Source: Pseudomonas fluorescens Q2-87
Lineage (GTDB): Bacteria > Pseudomonadota > Gammaproteobacteria > Pseudomonadales > Pseudomonadaceae
Direction: 5' to 3'
Length of the DNA: 64,000 nucleotides
Assembly (NCBI RefSeq): GCF_000281895.1
Contig: NZ_CM001558.1
Coordinates: 434,001-498,000 of the forward strand
Shown here: piece by piece, positions 1 to 8,247 of the stretch
How the letters are laid out: each line of letters starts with the position of its first letter
Position numbering within the stretch: position 1 is the first letter of the stretch
The notes under the pieces: model-generated
What the model was told of the DNA's origin: nothing
Seen by the model: the letters and a program-made list of their open reading frames with translations, nothing else
The model's database searches: none
Program-made: the position numbers and the translations under genes

Positions 1-211
1 CAGCTTTGCCAGCCTGGGGCTGCTCTGGGAAACCCTGTCGGTGGAGCAGATCGAGCAGCCGACGATGGCGGACTTGGCGCGAGTGACCGATTGTCTGCAC
101 CAGGCCATCGATGAGATTGCCGGGGCGCCGCGGGACTTGAGCAGCCGACTGGGCGCGTCCCATCGCGCCGCGTCGAGCCAGGTTCGCCAACTGTTGAGGG
201 AACAATGGTGA
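1..211 (+). CDS. mdcE: Malonate decarboxylase gamma subunit, C-terminal fragment
   Basis: This is the last 69 codons of a gene that begins outside the window, read in the frame starting at base 2 and ending in TGA at 209-211. The tail (ending RQLLREQW) is helical and charged. I assign it to MdcE, the carboxyltransferase-type gamma subunit that decarboxylates malonyl-S-ACP together with MdcD, mainly because mdcG and mdcH follow directly in the usual Pseudomonas order mdcABCDEGH. Its stop overlaps the mdcG start (ATGGTGA), which indicates translational coupling. The fragment alone has no diagnostic motif, so the identity is inferred from context. Confidence 0.7.
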   Translation, partial: SFASLGLLWETLSVEQIEQPTMADLARVTDCLHQAIDEIAGAPRDLSSRLGASHRAASSQVRQLLREQW

Positions 212-828
212 GCAGATTCCTGGCCCATGACCTGCTCTGGGGCATGACCGCGCAGCAGTTGCCGGCGGATGCGCCGGTGTGGGCGGTGGAGTCGATCCGC
301 GCCGGGCAGCCTGTGGTGGTCCGCCGCGCGCTGGCGGCGCCGGGCCATGTGGCGGTCGGGATACGCGGGCGCCAGCGCGAGCAACGTTATGCCACGACGA
401 TGTCGATGGCTGTGGTGTCGCGCCGCGTAGCGCCGGAAGCGCTTGGTCATGTCGAGTCGACACGCAATTTGCCGGCGTTGCAGGCGTTGGCCCGGCTGCG
501 GCCATTGCTCGACGCCAGCGGCTGGGCCTGGGGTGTCAGCGGCAGCGCCGGTTTTGAGCTCGCCAGCGGCAGCGAGGCACTGCATGAACACAGCGACCTG
601 GACCTGATCCTGCGCACGCCACAGCCGTTGGGCCGCGACCGGGCCCGGGAACTGCTAGCGCAACTGGACGCCGTGGGGTGTGCTGTGGATATGCAATTGC
701 AGACGCCTTTGGGCGCCGTTGCCCTTCGCGAGTGGGCAGGATCGTCGCACCAGGTCTTGCTCAAGGATGATGTATGCGCCCGGCTGGTGATCGATCCCTG
801 GCAGTCGTCGTTGGAGTCGGTGGCGTGA
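205..828 (+). CDS. mdcG: Phosphoribosyl-dephospho-CoA transferase (malonate decarboxylase holo-ACP synthase)
   Basis: The 207-residue protein matches the length of the MdcG family. MdcG transfers the 2'-(5''-triphosphoribosyl)-3'-dephospho-CoA prosthetic group onto the acyl carrier subunit MdcC, which makes malonate decarboxylase active in the cytoplasm. A nucleotidyltransferase signature is visible: GVSGSAGFELASGS followed by the acidic HSDLDLIL motif at about residues 128-134. The ATG at 205 overlaps the mdcE stop, and its own stop at 826-828 overlaps the GTG start of mdcH. GTG at 208 is a possible alternative start. Clear operon member. Confidence 0.93.
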   Translation: MVSRFLAHDLLWGMTAQQLPADAPVWAVESIRAGQPVVVRRALAAPGHVAVGIRGRQREQRYATTMSMAVVSRRVAPEALGHVESTRNLPALQALARLRPLLDASGWAWGVSGSAGFELASGSEALHEHSDLDLILRTPQPLGRDRARELLAQLDAVGCAVDMQLQTPLGAVALREWAGSSHQVLLKDDVCARLVIDPWQSSLESVA

Positions 829-1745
829 GCAGCCTGTTCGTGTTTCCCGGCCAGGGCGCGCAGCGAGCGGGCATGCTCCATGGCTTGGCGCCGCAGATCC
901 TGGCCGAGGCAAGTGATGTGCTTGGCGAAGATGTATTGCAGCTGGACAGCGCCAAGGCGTTGCAATCGACCCGTGCCGTGCAGTTATGTCTGTTGATCGC
1001 CGGTGTCGCCGGGGCCCGTCGATTGTTGGAGCAGGCACCTGCGCCGGACTACGTCACGGGCCTGTCCATCGGGGCGTATCCGGCGGCGGTAGTGGCCGGT
1101 GCGCTGGGGTTCGATGATGCGTTGCGATTGGTGAGCCTGCGTGGCGAGCTGATGCAGCAGGCGTATCCCAACGGCTATGGCATGACCGCGATCATCGGCC
1201 TCGATCTCGCGACTGTAGAGAGCTTGCTGGCGCAGGTGCACAGCGACAGGACGCCGGTCTACCTGGCCAACATCAACGCGGACAACCAGATCGTCATTGC
1301 CGGCAGCGACGAGGCGATGGGTATCGTTGCCGGGCAGGCACGAAACCAGGGCGCGGCCAGGGCGTGCCGTCTGGCGGTGAGCGTGCCGTCCCATTGTCCG
1401 TTACTGCAAGCGCCGGCCCGGGCATTGGCCCAAGCCTTTGCCAGCGTGCCGATGGCGAGGCCCACGCTGGGCTACCTCAGTGGCAGCCGCGCCCGGCCGG
1501 TGGTTGACGTCGAAGCCTTGCGCGACGACCTGGCATTCAACATGTGCCGTGTCGTCGATTGGCGCGGCACGGTACAAAGCGCCTACGAGCGAGGTGTGCG
1601 GCTACAAATCGAACTGCCGCCCGGTGCGGTACTCACCGGGCTGGCGCGCCGGGTGTTCGAGCAGGGCACCGTGATTGCCTTCGACGGTGCGCGGCTCGAC
1701 ACCTTGCAAACGCTGTTGCGTGAGGAGGGAAACCGCCAACCCTAG
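825..1745 (+). CDS. mdcH: Malonate decarboxylase epsilon subunit (malonyl-CoA:ACP transacylase)
   Basis: MdcH loads malonyl groups from malonyl-CoA onto the dephospho-CoA arm of the carrier subunit, starting the catalytic cycle of malonate decarboxylase. The 306-residue protein has the acyltransferase signature FPGQGAQ near the N-terminus, the nucleophile elbow GLSIGAY and the downstream His motif VPSHCPLL, as in FabD-type transferases. The reading frame is open upstream to 774, but the GTG at 825 overlaps the mdcG stop (GTGA) and places FVFPGQGAQ at the expected distance, so I prefer it. It is followed by madL after 66 bp. Confidence 0.93.
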   Translation: MSSLFVFPGQGAQRAGMLHGLAPQILAEASDVLGEDVLQLDSAKALQSTRAVQLCLLIAGVAGARRLLEQAPAPDYVTGLSIGAYPAAVVAGALGFDDALRLVSLRGELMQQAYPNGYGMTAIIGLDLATVESLLAQVHSDRTPVYLANINADNQIVIAGSDEAMGIVAGQARNQGAARACRLAVSVPSHCPLLQAPARALAQAFASVPMARPTLGYLSGSRARPVVDVEALRDDLAFNMCRVVDWRGTVQSAYERGVRLQIELPPGAVLTGLARRVFEQGTVIAFDGARLDTLQTLLREEGNRQP

Positions 1746-1811
1746 ACACCGACTCAAGCTGGCGAAGCACAAAAACAACAACTTCGACGATGCACTTTGA
1801 GGACTACGACA

Positions 1812-2228
1812 ATGATTATTTACGGTGTGGCGCTGTTGGCGATTTGTACGCTGACAGGGGTGATCCTGGGCGACATGCTCGGGGTATTGCTGGGCGTCAA
1901 ATCCAATGTGGGTGGGGTCGGCATCGCGATGATCCTGCTGATCTGCGCGCGGCTATGGACACAAAAGCGCGGCGGCATGACCAAGGACTGCGAAATGGGC
2001 GTCGCCTTCTGGGGCGCCATGTACATCCCCGTGGTGGTTGCGATGGCCGCGCAACAGAACGTCGTTACCGCCCTGCATGGCGGCCCGGTGGCGGTGTTGG
2101 CGGCCATCGGTTCGGTGGTGCTCTGTGGCTGCACCATCGCGCTGATCAGCCGGACGCACAAAGGCGAACCCTTGCCCGATGAGCCAGCTGAAGTCACGCC
2201 GCTTGGCACGCCAGTAGGAGGCCGCTGA
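1812..2228 (+). CDS. madL: Malonate transporter subunit MadL
   Basis: This is a small inner-membrane protein of 138 residues with about four hydrophobic segments. It forms the malonate uptake system with MadM. The start ATG at 1812 follows a GAGG ribosome site about 9 nt upstream; the frame is open slightly further (1797) without a better signal. The sequence is strongly hydrophobic throughout, with GVILGDMLGVLLGVK near the N-terminus and a polar C-terminal tail. The next gene, madM, begins 1 nt after the stop, which fits the obligate two-component transporter. Family known; no further motif seen. Confidence 0.9.
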   Translation: MIIYGVALLAICTLTGVILGDMLGVLLGVKSNVGGVGIAMILLICARLWTQKRGGMTKDCEMGVAFWGAMYIPVVVAMAAQQNVVTALHGGPVAVLAAIGSVVLCGCTIALISRTHKGEPLPDEPAEVTPLGTPVGGR

Positions 2229-2229
2229 T

Positions 2230-2994
2230 ATGTGGGATCTCATAAAGAGCGGCCTGGAACATAACGGCCTGGTCACGGCGTTTGCCTTCGTCGGCATAAT
2301 CATGTGGGTGTCGGTGGTGCTGTCCAAGCGCCTGACCTATGGGCGGGTCCATGGCTCGGCAATTGCCATTGTCATCGGCCTGGTGCTGGCCTGGGTGGGC
2401 GGAACCATGACTGGCGGGCAGAAAGGCCTGGCGGACCTGTCGCTGTTTTCCGGCATTGGCTTGATGGGCGGCGCCATGCTGCGGGACTTCGCCATCGTCG
2501 CCACGGCGTTCGAGGTGCAGGCCACCGAAGCGAAAAAGGCCGGGATGATCGGGGCCATCGCGCTGCTGCTGGGCACGATCCTGCCGTTCATCGTCGGCGC
2601 AAGCATTGCCTGGGTGTTCGGGTATCGCGATGCGGTCAGCATGACCACCATCGGCGCGGGCGCGGTGACCTACATTGTCGGGCCTGTGACTGGTGCGGCG
2701 ATTGGCGCCACGTCGGATGTGATGGCGCTGTCCATTGCGACCGGCTTGATCAAGGCGATCATCGTCATGGTCGGCACTCCCATGGCGGCTCGCTGGATGG
2801 GCCTGGATAACCCACGCTCGGCCATGGTGTTCGGTGGTCTGGCCGGTACGGTGAGCGGCGTGACGGCAGGCTTGGCGGCGACGGATCGGCGGCTGGTGCC
2901 GTATGGCGCGTTGACGGCGACCTTCCATACCGGGCTTGGGTGCCTGCTGGGGCCGTCGTTGCTCTACTTCATTGTTCGCGGAATTGTCGGTTAA
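2230..2994 (+). CDS. madM: Malonate transporter subunit MadM
   Basis: This 254-residue polytopic inner-membrane protein is the larger partner of MadL in sodium-dependent malonate import (function by family). It has around seven to nine hydrophobic stretches rich in Gly and Ala, and a glycine-rich segment GLAGTVSGVTAGLAA near residue 205. A strong ribosome site (GTAGGAGG) lies inside the end of madL, and ATG 2230 starts 1 nt after the madL stop. It is the last gene of the mdc operon; a REP pair follows 15 bp after its stop and may end or stabilise the transcript. Confidence 0.92.
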   Translation: MWDLIKSGLEHNGLVTAFAFVGIIMWVSVVLSKRLTYGRVHGSAIAIVIGLVLAWVGGTMTGGQKGLADLSLFSGIGLMGGAMLRDFAIVATAFEVQATEAKKAGMIGAIALLLGTILPFIVGASIAWVFGYRDAVSMTTIGAGAVTYIVGPVTGAAIGATSDVMALSIATGLIKAIIVMVGTPMAARWMGLDNPRSAMVFGGLAGTVSGVTAGLAATDRRLVPYGALTATFHTGLGCLLGPSLLYFIVRGIVG

Positions 2995-3009
2995 GCGGCA
3001 TTGCTTAGG

Positions 3010-3099
3010 GTGGCGAGGGAGCTTGCTCCCGCTCGGGTGCGCAGCGCCCGCTCTTTTGGGGCTGCTGCGCAGCCCAGCGGGAGCAAGCTCCCTCGCCAC
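3010..3099. repeat. REP pair, family A (convergent inverted copies)
   Basis: Two inverted copies of GTGGCGAGGGAGCTTGCTCC flank a short GC-rich inner stem (GGGCTGC/GCAGCCC type). The pair sits between the convergent genes madM and mdcR and could form a cruciform or act as a bidirectional transcript end. Confidence 0.9.
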
Positions 3100-3105
3100 A
3101 AGATC

Positions 3106-4020
3106 TCAAGCCTGGCGATTGGCATACATTCGGCACTCGGCCAACAGCGCCAGCAGGTTCGGATCGCGCTCCTTGGCCTTCAGGAATACCACGCCGATGT
3201 GCTGTTGCAGCCGGTACTTTTCCTGCAACGGGATCAGTTTCACCCGGTTTTCATACACCGCCGCAATCCGCCCCGGCAGTAACGCATAACCGACCCCGGA
3301 GCTGACCATGCTCAGCAGGGTGAAGATATCGTTGACCTGCATCGCCACTTTCGGCTCGAACCCTGCCTGTTTGAAAACACGGACGCCGTCCTGGTGCGTG
3401 GCGAAGCCCTGGGTCAGGGTGATGAACGTCTCGTCCCGCACTTCGGCCAGGTCCACTTCGGTCCGCTGGGCGAAGGGTGAATCGGCTGGCGTGGCAAGGA
3501 AAATATCATCGGAAAACAGCGCAATGTGCTCGCAGTCAGGGTCGTTGACGCTGTCGTCCAGCGACACCAGGATCGCGTCGACTTCCATGTTCTTGAGCTT
3601 GTACAACAGGTCGATGTTCGAGCCCATGATCAGGTCGATATTGAGTTCGCTGCGGCGAATCTTCAGGCCCATGATCAATTGGGGTACGGTCTTGACCGTC
3701 AGCGAATACAGCGAGCCGAGCTTGAAGCGCTCGGCGGAAAAACCGGCGGCTTCGCGGGTCAGGCGCACGCTTTCGACCACGTCCTGGATCAGTTTCTGCG
3801 CCCGTTCCTCCAGCACATAGGCGCTTTCCAGCGGCGTGAGGTTGCGGCCTTCGTGCTTGAACAGCGGACAACGCAGGGCGCTTTCCAGCGAATGGATGGC
3901 CCGGTGCACGCTGACGTTGCTGGTCTGCAACTCCGCCGCCGCCCGCGCCAGGTTGCCGGTGCGCATGAAAGCCAGGAACACCTCGAGTTTCTTCAGGGTC
4001 AATTCTTCGTCGATCAACAT
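3106..4020 (-). CDS. mdcR: LysR-family regulator, probably of malonate catabolism
   Basis: The 304-residue protein has an N-terminal winged helix-turn-helix (residues about 8-66, TLKKLEVFLAFMRTGNLARA and SNVSVHRAIHSLE) followed by a LysR substrate-binding domain. MdcR proteins of this length activate the mdc operon in response to malonate. The frame is open to 4281, but ATG at 4018-4020 gives the standard LysR N-terminus. The gene is convergent with madM across one REP pair, the usual place for mdcR in pseudomonads. The specific role is inferred from position; the LysR assignment is clear. Confidence 0.85.
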   Translation of the reverse strand: MLIDEELTLKKLEVFLAFMRTGNLARAAAELQTSNVSVHRAIHSLESALRCPLFKHEGRNLTPLESAYVLEERAQKLIQDVVESVRLTREAAGFSAERFKLGSLYSLTVKTVPQLIMGLKIRRSELNIDLIMGSNIDLLYKLKNMEVDAILVSLDDSVNDPDCEHIALFSDDIFLATPADSPFAQRTEVDLAEVRDETFITLTQGFATHQDGVRVFKQAGFEPKVAMQVNDIFTLLSMVSSGVGYALLPGRIAAVYENRVKLIPLQEKYRLQQHIGVVFLKAKERDPNLLALLAECRMYANRQA

Positions 4021-4085
4021 GGGGCAGGCTCTTATTCGTATGGCCTGATTGTGCCCCAACCGACTCTTGCGGTGAGGAAATAACC

Positions 4086-4192
4086 GTGGCGAGGGAGCTT
4101 GCTCCCGCTTGAGTGCGCAGCGCTCACAGATTTTTAGGGCGGCTGCGCCCGAAACGTCGGACCGACCCAGCGGGAGCAAGCTCCCTCGCCAC
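4086..4192. repeat. REP pair, family A
   Basis: Inverted copies of GTGGCGAGGGAGCTTGCTCC and its complement lie upstream of mdcR, with a diverged inner region of about 60 nt. The spacer stem is less regular than in the copy at 3010. Confidence 0.88.
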
Positions 4193-4297
4193 AGAGACCT
4201 CACGCTCTTGAATGTTAGGTAGCTTGAGCAAACCATTGCACTTTGCAGCGCCAAGCCTGAGCCTTGGCGCCTGTTTCGCAAATTGAGGTGGGATGGG

Positions 4298-4915
4298 ATG
4301 TATCACGGGGAACGACTCAACGCCTGGACGCACCTGGTCGGGGCGGTGGCGGCTTTTATCGGCGCGGTGTGGTTGCTGGTGATTGCCGGGATGGCCGGCG
4401 ATCCATGGAAGATCGTCAGTGTGGCGATTTACGGGTTCACTTTGCTGGTGCTGTACAGCGCTTCGACGGTTTACCACAGCGTGCGCGGGCGCAAAAAGGC
4501 GATCATGCAAAAGGTCGATCACTTTTCGATCTACCTGCTGATCGCCGGCAGCTACACGCCGTTCTGCCTGGTAACGTTGCGCGGGCCCTGGGGCTGGACC
4601 TTGTTCGGGATCGTCTGGGGCCTGGCGCTGATCGGAATCTTGCAGGAGATCAAGCCGCGTTCCGAAGCGCGAATCCTGTCGATCGTGATCTACGCCGTGA
4701 TGGGCTGGATCGTGCTGGTGGCGGTCAAGCCCTTGCTGGCGGCCCTGGGCAGTGCCGGGTTTGCCTGGCTGGCCTCGGGCGGCGTGCTGTACACCGTGGG
4801 CATCATCTTTTTTGCCCTCGACCATCGGCTGCGCCACGCCCATGGCATCTGGCACCTGTTTGTCATGGCCGGCAGTTTGCTGCACTTCGTGGCGATTCTG
4901 TTCTACGTGCTCTGA
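4298..4915 (+). CDS. Hemolysin III-family (PAQR-type) membrane protein
   Basis: The 205-residue protein has seven predicted membrane segments and the family signatures HLVGAVAAF at the start, YSASTVYHS in the second to third segment, DHFSIYLLIAGSYTPF, and a C-terminal HAHGIWHLFV. These conserved His, Ser and Asp residues form the metal-site pattern of the hemolysin III / adiponectin-receptor-like family. The cellular role in bacteria is poorly defined despite the name. ATG 4298 follows GAGGTGGG; the frame also allows TTG at 4283. The 3' end overlaps the convergent LysR gene by 13 bp. Confidence 0.88.
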   Translation: MYHGERLNAWTHLVGAVAAFIGAVWLLVIAGMAGDPWKIVSVAIYGFTLLVLYSASTVYHSVRGRKKAIMQKVDHFSIYLLIAGSYTPFCLVTLRGPWGWTLFGIVWGLALIGILQEIKPRSEARILSIVIYAVMGWIVLVAVKPLLAALGSAGFAWLASGGVLYTVGIIFFALDHRLRHAHGIWHLFVMAGSLLHFVAILFYVL

Positions 4916-5826
4916 GCGGTCGCGAACAGGCGATCAAGTTGCGCCTGGGCCTGGCTGGCGAAGATTTCCAGCAACGCGCCCACGGTATGGGCGGGTGCCT
5001 CGTTGGCCCGGGTCACGGCGTACAGGGTAATGGGCAACGGCGGCGACAACGGCCGGATCGCCGTGAGGGTGTCCGAGGCGCCCAGGGCCGTGAACGGGTC
5101 GATCACCGCCAGCCCGGCACCCGACTCGACCATCGCCCTGGCCAATGAATACGTCTGCACGGAGATGCTGATGCGCGGCGGCGGTTCCACAGACTTCAGA
5201 TAACCGTCCAGCTTGGCCGACAGTGGGTCGGCGCTGGACAGACCGATCAACGGTGCTCCGGCCAGCTCCTGTAACGGCATCGGCTGACCCACTGCCGCGT
5301 CCCCCCAGTAACCGCTCGGCGCCAGGGCCACCAGCACGCCGTTGGCCAGGGCCTGGGCCTTGAGCCCGGGGTGTTCGGGCGGTTGCAGGGTCAGGGCGAC
5401 GTCGATTTCGCGCATCAACAGGTTTTGCACCAGCTCGCGGCTGTGAGCGCTGGACAGTTCACAGGCGATGTCCGGGTAGCGGCGGGTCCATTGGTGGATC
5501 GCTGCCGGCATCAACGACAAGGCCAGGGCCGGTGTCGCGCCGATCCGCAGGCTGTGCCCCGGCTCGCGGCGCAGGCTCTGGGCCAACCGTCGCACGCCTT
5601 GCAGGCTTTCGCTAACCTTGTCGACTTCACGCTCCAGCTCCAGCGCTTCCGGCGTGGCCTGCAACTTGCCGCGCACCCGCAGGAACAGCGCGAACCCCAG
5701 CTGTTGCTCGGCATGCTGCAACACTTTGCTTACCGCCGGTTGCGAGACGTGCAGCAGTTGCGCGGCGCCGCTGATGGAGCCGGTCTGGCGGATGGCCTGG
5801 AAAATCTCGATGTGGCGAAGGCGCAT
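4903..5826 (-). CDS. LysR-family transcriptional regulator next to a D-amino-acid dehydrogenase
   Basis: The 307-residue LysR regulator has an N-terminal HTH (MRLRHIEIFQAIRQTGSISG, then VSQPAVSKVLQHAEQQLGF) and a C-terminal ligand-binding domain. It is divergent from the dadA-like gene at 5932, the standard arrangement for a LysR activator and its target, so it probably senses the amino acid handled by that cassette. The frame is open to 6780 on this strand, but everything upstream of 5826 is antisense to the dehydrogenase; ATG at 5824-5826 is the natural start. The 3' end overlaps the hemolysin III gene by 13 bp. Confidence 0.9.
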   Translation of the reverse strand: MRLRHIEIFQAIRQTGSISGAAQLLHVSQPAVSKVLQHAEQQLGFALFLRVRGKLQATPEALELEREVDKVSESLQGVRRLAQSLRREPGHSLRIGATPALALSLMPAAIHQWTRRYPDIACELSSAHSRELVQNLLMREIDVALTLQPPEHPGLKAQALANGVLVALAPSGYWGDAAVGQPMPLQELAGAPLIGLSSADPLSAKLDGYLKSVEPPPRISISVQTYSLARAMVESGAGLAVIDPFTALGASDTLTAIRPLSPPLPITLYAVTRANEAPAHTVGALLEIFASQAQAQLDRLFATAQST

Positions 5827-5835
5827 GACGGGCCC

Positions 5836-5850
5836 ATAACCTTTGTTTAT
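5836..5850. promoter_or_regulatory. Candidate LysR-type binding site (T-N11-A palindrome)
   Basis: ATAACCTTTGTTTAT in the 105-bp divergent promoter region fits the T-N11-A form with partly inverted arms. It lies just upstream of the LysR start, where an autoregulatory site would be. Assigned by pattern only. Confidence 0.35.
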
Positions 5851-5931
5851 AGGAGGGCTATCTTTATTCATTGTTCGAGCACTGTCACCTGCTCCTAATC
5901 TGCGCCTATCGGAAACAGATGTGAGGCGGAC

Positions 5932-7173
5932 ATGGTTCAGCGGGTATGCATCATTGGCGGCGGCGTGGTCGGCTTGGCGACGGCTTATGCGCTGGTTCGC
6001 GACGGCATCGACGTGACGTTGGTGGAGGCCCGGGCTGCGCTGGGCAGCGAAACCAGTTTCGCCAATGGCGGGCAGTTGTCCTACCGCTATGTCGCCCCAT
6101 TGGCGGATGCCGGCGTGCCCTGGCAAGCGCTGGGCTGGATGCTGCGCACGGACTCGCCGCTCAAGCTGCGCCCGCGCCTGGACCCGGCGCAGTGGCGCTG
6201 GATGGCCGCGTTCATCGGTGCCTGCCGGACCTCGGTGAACCGGCGCAACGGCAGCCACCTGCTGCGCCTGGCACTGTTGAGCCAAGCCACCTTGCAGGGT
6301 TGGCGTGAAGACGACGGCCTCGACGGTTTCGACTGGCGGCGCAACGGCAAGCTGGTGATGTTCCGCGACGCCGGGCATTTCCAGCGGGCGCGGCAAGGGC
6401 TGGCGGACAGCGCTCATCAACAAGTGCTTGGCCCCGCTGAATGCGCGAGCCTGGAACCGGCCCTGGCTGATGTACCGTTCGTGGGCGGGATCTATACGCC
6501 GGATGAAGAAGTCGCCGATTGTCACGCCTTTTGTCAGCGATTGGCGGCCCGCCTGCGCGCGTCGGGGCGTTGCGAATTTCTGTTGGGACATCCGGTGACT
6601 GCCATTGACCATGCCGCTGGAACGGTCCGGGCCGTTGAATTGAACGGACAACAGTTGCCGGTCGAGCACTTGGTGATCGCCGCCGGCCACCGCAGCGCCG
6701 CGCTCGCGTTGCCCGATTTGCGCATGCCGCTTTACCCGCTCAAAGGCTACAGCCTGAGCGTGCCCATCGGCGCGCAGCATCGGGCGCCGGAGCTGAGCAT
6801 CACCGACTACGACCGCAAGATGGTCTACGCGCGCATCGGCGAACAGCTGCGTGTCGCGGCGATGGTGGACATCGTTGGTTTCGACCCGTCACCGGACCCC
6901 AAGCGCCTGGCCCTGATCAAACGCCAGGCCGTGGAGACCTTTCCCCTGGCCGGGGATTATGCCCATGCGATCGAATGGGCCGGCATGCGCCCGGCCACTC
7001 CCAGCGGCGTACCGCTGATCGGCGCCACCGGCTACCGTAACCTATGGCTCAACCTCGGCCATGGCGCCTTGGGTTTTACCCTGGCCTGCGGCAGCGCCCG
7101 CTTGCTCAGCGAGCTGATCCGCCGACGCCCGCCTTCCATCGATTTGCAGGGCCTCACGCCCCGCGTTGCCTGA
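5932..7173 (+). CDS. FAD-dependent D-amino-acid dehydrogenase (DadA-like)
   Basis: The 413-residue flavoprotein resembles the small subunit of D-amino-acid dehydrogenase, which oxidatively deaminates D-amino acids and passes electrons to the respiratory chain at the inner membrane. It begins with a Rossmann FAD site, CIIGGGVVGLATAYAL, and ends with the family pattern GMRPATPSGVPLIGA and NLGHGALGFTLACGSARLL. It is slightly shorter than DadA (about 432). A 23-bp gap separates it from the downstream binding-protein gene, so the two are probably co-transcribed under the divergent LysR gene. The substrate cannot be read from the sequence. Confidence 0.85.
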   Translation: MVQRVCIIGGGVVGLATAYALVRDGIDVTLVEARAALGSETSFANGGQLSYRYVAPLADAGVPWQALGWMLRTDSPLKLRPRLDPAQWRWMAAFIGACRTSVNRRNGSHLLRLALLSQATLQGWREDDGLDGFDWRRNGKLVMFRDAGHFQRARQGLADSAHQQVLGPAECASLEPALADVPFVGGIYTPDEEVADCHAFCQRLAARLRASGRCEFLLGHPVTAIDHAAGTVRAVELNGQQLPVEHLVIAAGHRSAALALPDLRMPLYPLKGYSLSVPIGAQHRAPELSITDYDRKMVYARIGEQLRVAAMVDIVGFDPSPDPKRLALIKRQAVETFPLAGDYAHAIEWAGMRPATPSGVPLIGATGYRNLWLNLGHGALGFTLACGSARLLSELIRRRPPSIDLQGLTPRVA

Positions 7174-7196
7174 CCCACCCCCAACGGAGAATAACA

Positions 7197-8099
7197 ATGC
7201 AAAAAATCACGTTGATCGGCTGCACCCTGAGCCTGCTGTTGACTGTCCAGGCCCACGCCAATGAGGCGCCCCAGAGCGGCACGCTGGAGAAAATCGCCAG
7301 CTCCCATAGCATTACCTTGGGTTATCGCGATGCTTCGGTGCCGTTTTCCTATGTGGGTGACAGCAGCGGCAAGCCGATGGGTTACTCGGTGGACCTGGCG
7401 AGCAAGATCGTCGAGCGTATCCAGAAACAACTGGCGCTGCCGCAACTGCAAGTCAAATACAACCTGGTCACTTCCCAGACCCGCATCCCGCTGGTGCAAA
7501 ACGGCACCGTGGACCTGGAGTGTGGCTCTACCGGGGTGACCGCCGAGCGGCAGAAACAGGTGGCGTTTTCCTACGGCTTCATCTATGTGAAGGGCCAACT
7601 GCTGACGGCCAAGGACAGTGGCATCAATAGCTTCGCCGACCTGCGCGGCAAGAACGTGGTAACCACCGCCGGGACCACCAATGAACGCTTCCTGAAAAGC
7701 TACAACCAGGACAACAAGCTCGACATGTTCGTCATCAGCGCCAAGGACCACGGCGAGGCCTTCCAGATGCTCGAAACCGGGCGTGCGGCGGCGTTCTACA
7801 TGGACGATGCGCTGCTCTATGGCGAGCGGGCCAAGGCCCGTGATCCGCACAAATGGGTGGTGGTAGGCCAAGAGCAGTCGCGGGAAATCTACAGCTGCAT
7901 GGTGCGCAAGGACGACCCGCAATTGCTGGCGCTGGTCAACGCGACCCTGGCGGATCTGTACAAGTCGGGAGAGATCAACGACATCTACGACCGTTGGTTC
8001 CAGAAACCGATCCCGCCCAAGGGCTTGAACCTGGAATTCCCGATGACCAGCGAGTTGAAGGCGATCATTGCCAAGCCGACGAGTGATCCGGTGCAGTAA
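7197..8099 (+). CDS. Periplasmic amino-acid-binding protein (SBP family 3, GltI-like)
   Basis: The 300-residue exported protein has a Sec signal peptide (MQKITLIGCTLSLLLTVQA, cleavage after AHA) and a family 3 solute-binding domain: ITLGYRDASVPFSY near the start, the ligand-lobe segment PLVQNGTVDLECGSTGVT, and a C-terminal lobe with DRWFQKPIPPKGLN. The pattern is closest to glutamate/aspartate binding proteins of ABC importers. No permease or ATPase gene follows, so it must share membrane subunits encoded elsewhere. ATG at 7197 follows a GGAGAATA ribosome site. Its partner dehydrogenase upstream suggests capture and oxidation of the same amino acid. Confidence 0.87.
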   Translation: MQKITLIGCTLSLLLTVQAHANEAPQSGTLEKIASSHSITLGYRDASVPFSYVGDSSGKPMGYSVDLASKIVERIQKQLALPQLQVKYNLVTSQTRIPLVQNGTVDLECGSTGVTAERQKQVAFSYGFIYVKGQLLTAKDSGINSFADLRGKNVVTTAGTTNERFLKSYNQDNKLDMFVISAKDHGEAFQMLETGRAAAFYMDDALLYGERAKARDPHKWVVVGQEQSREIYSCMVRKDDPQLLALVNATLADLYKSGEINDIYDRWFQKPIPPKGLNLEFPMTSELKAIIAKPTSDPVQ

Positions 8100-8124
8100 G
8101 TCATCCGGATATCCACGGGGCCAC

Positions 8125-8213
8125 TGTGGGAGCGGGCTTGCTCGCGAAAGCGGTGCGTCAGTCACTATTTATGCTGGCTGACACACCGCGTTCGCGAGCA
8201 AGCCCGCTCCCAC
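8125..8213. repeat. REP pair, family B
   Basis: Inverted copies of TGTGGGAGCGGGCTTGCTCG flank an inner stem (GCGGTGCGTCAG with CTGACACACCGC). The pair lies between the convergent binding-protein gene and rsmE. Confidence 0.9.
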
Positions 8214-8247
8214 GAGTGATCTTCGGCGGCTGCGAAGCCTGCGATGA

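Noticed and set aside
3010..3099. CRISPR-like spaced palindromes
   Set aside because: Inverted pairs with variable spacing scattered over the window are REP sequences; there is no direct-repeat array with regular spacers and no cas gene.
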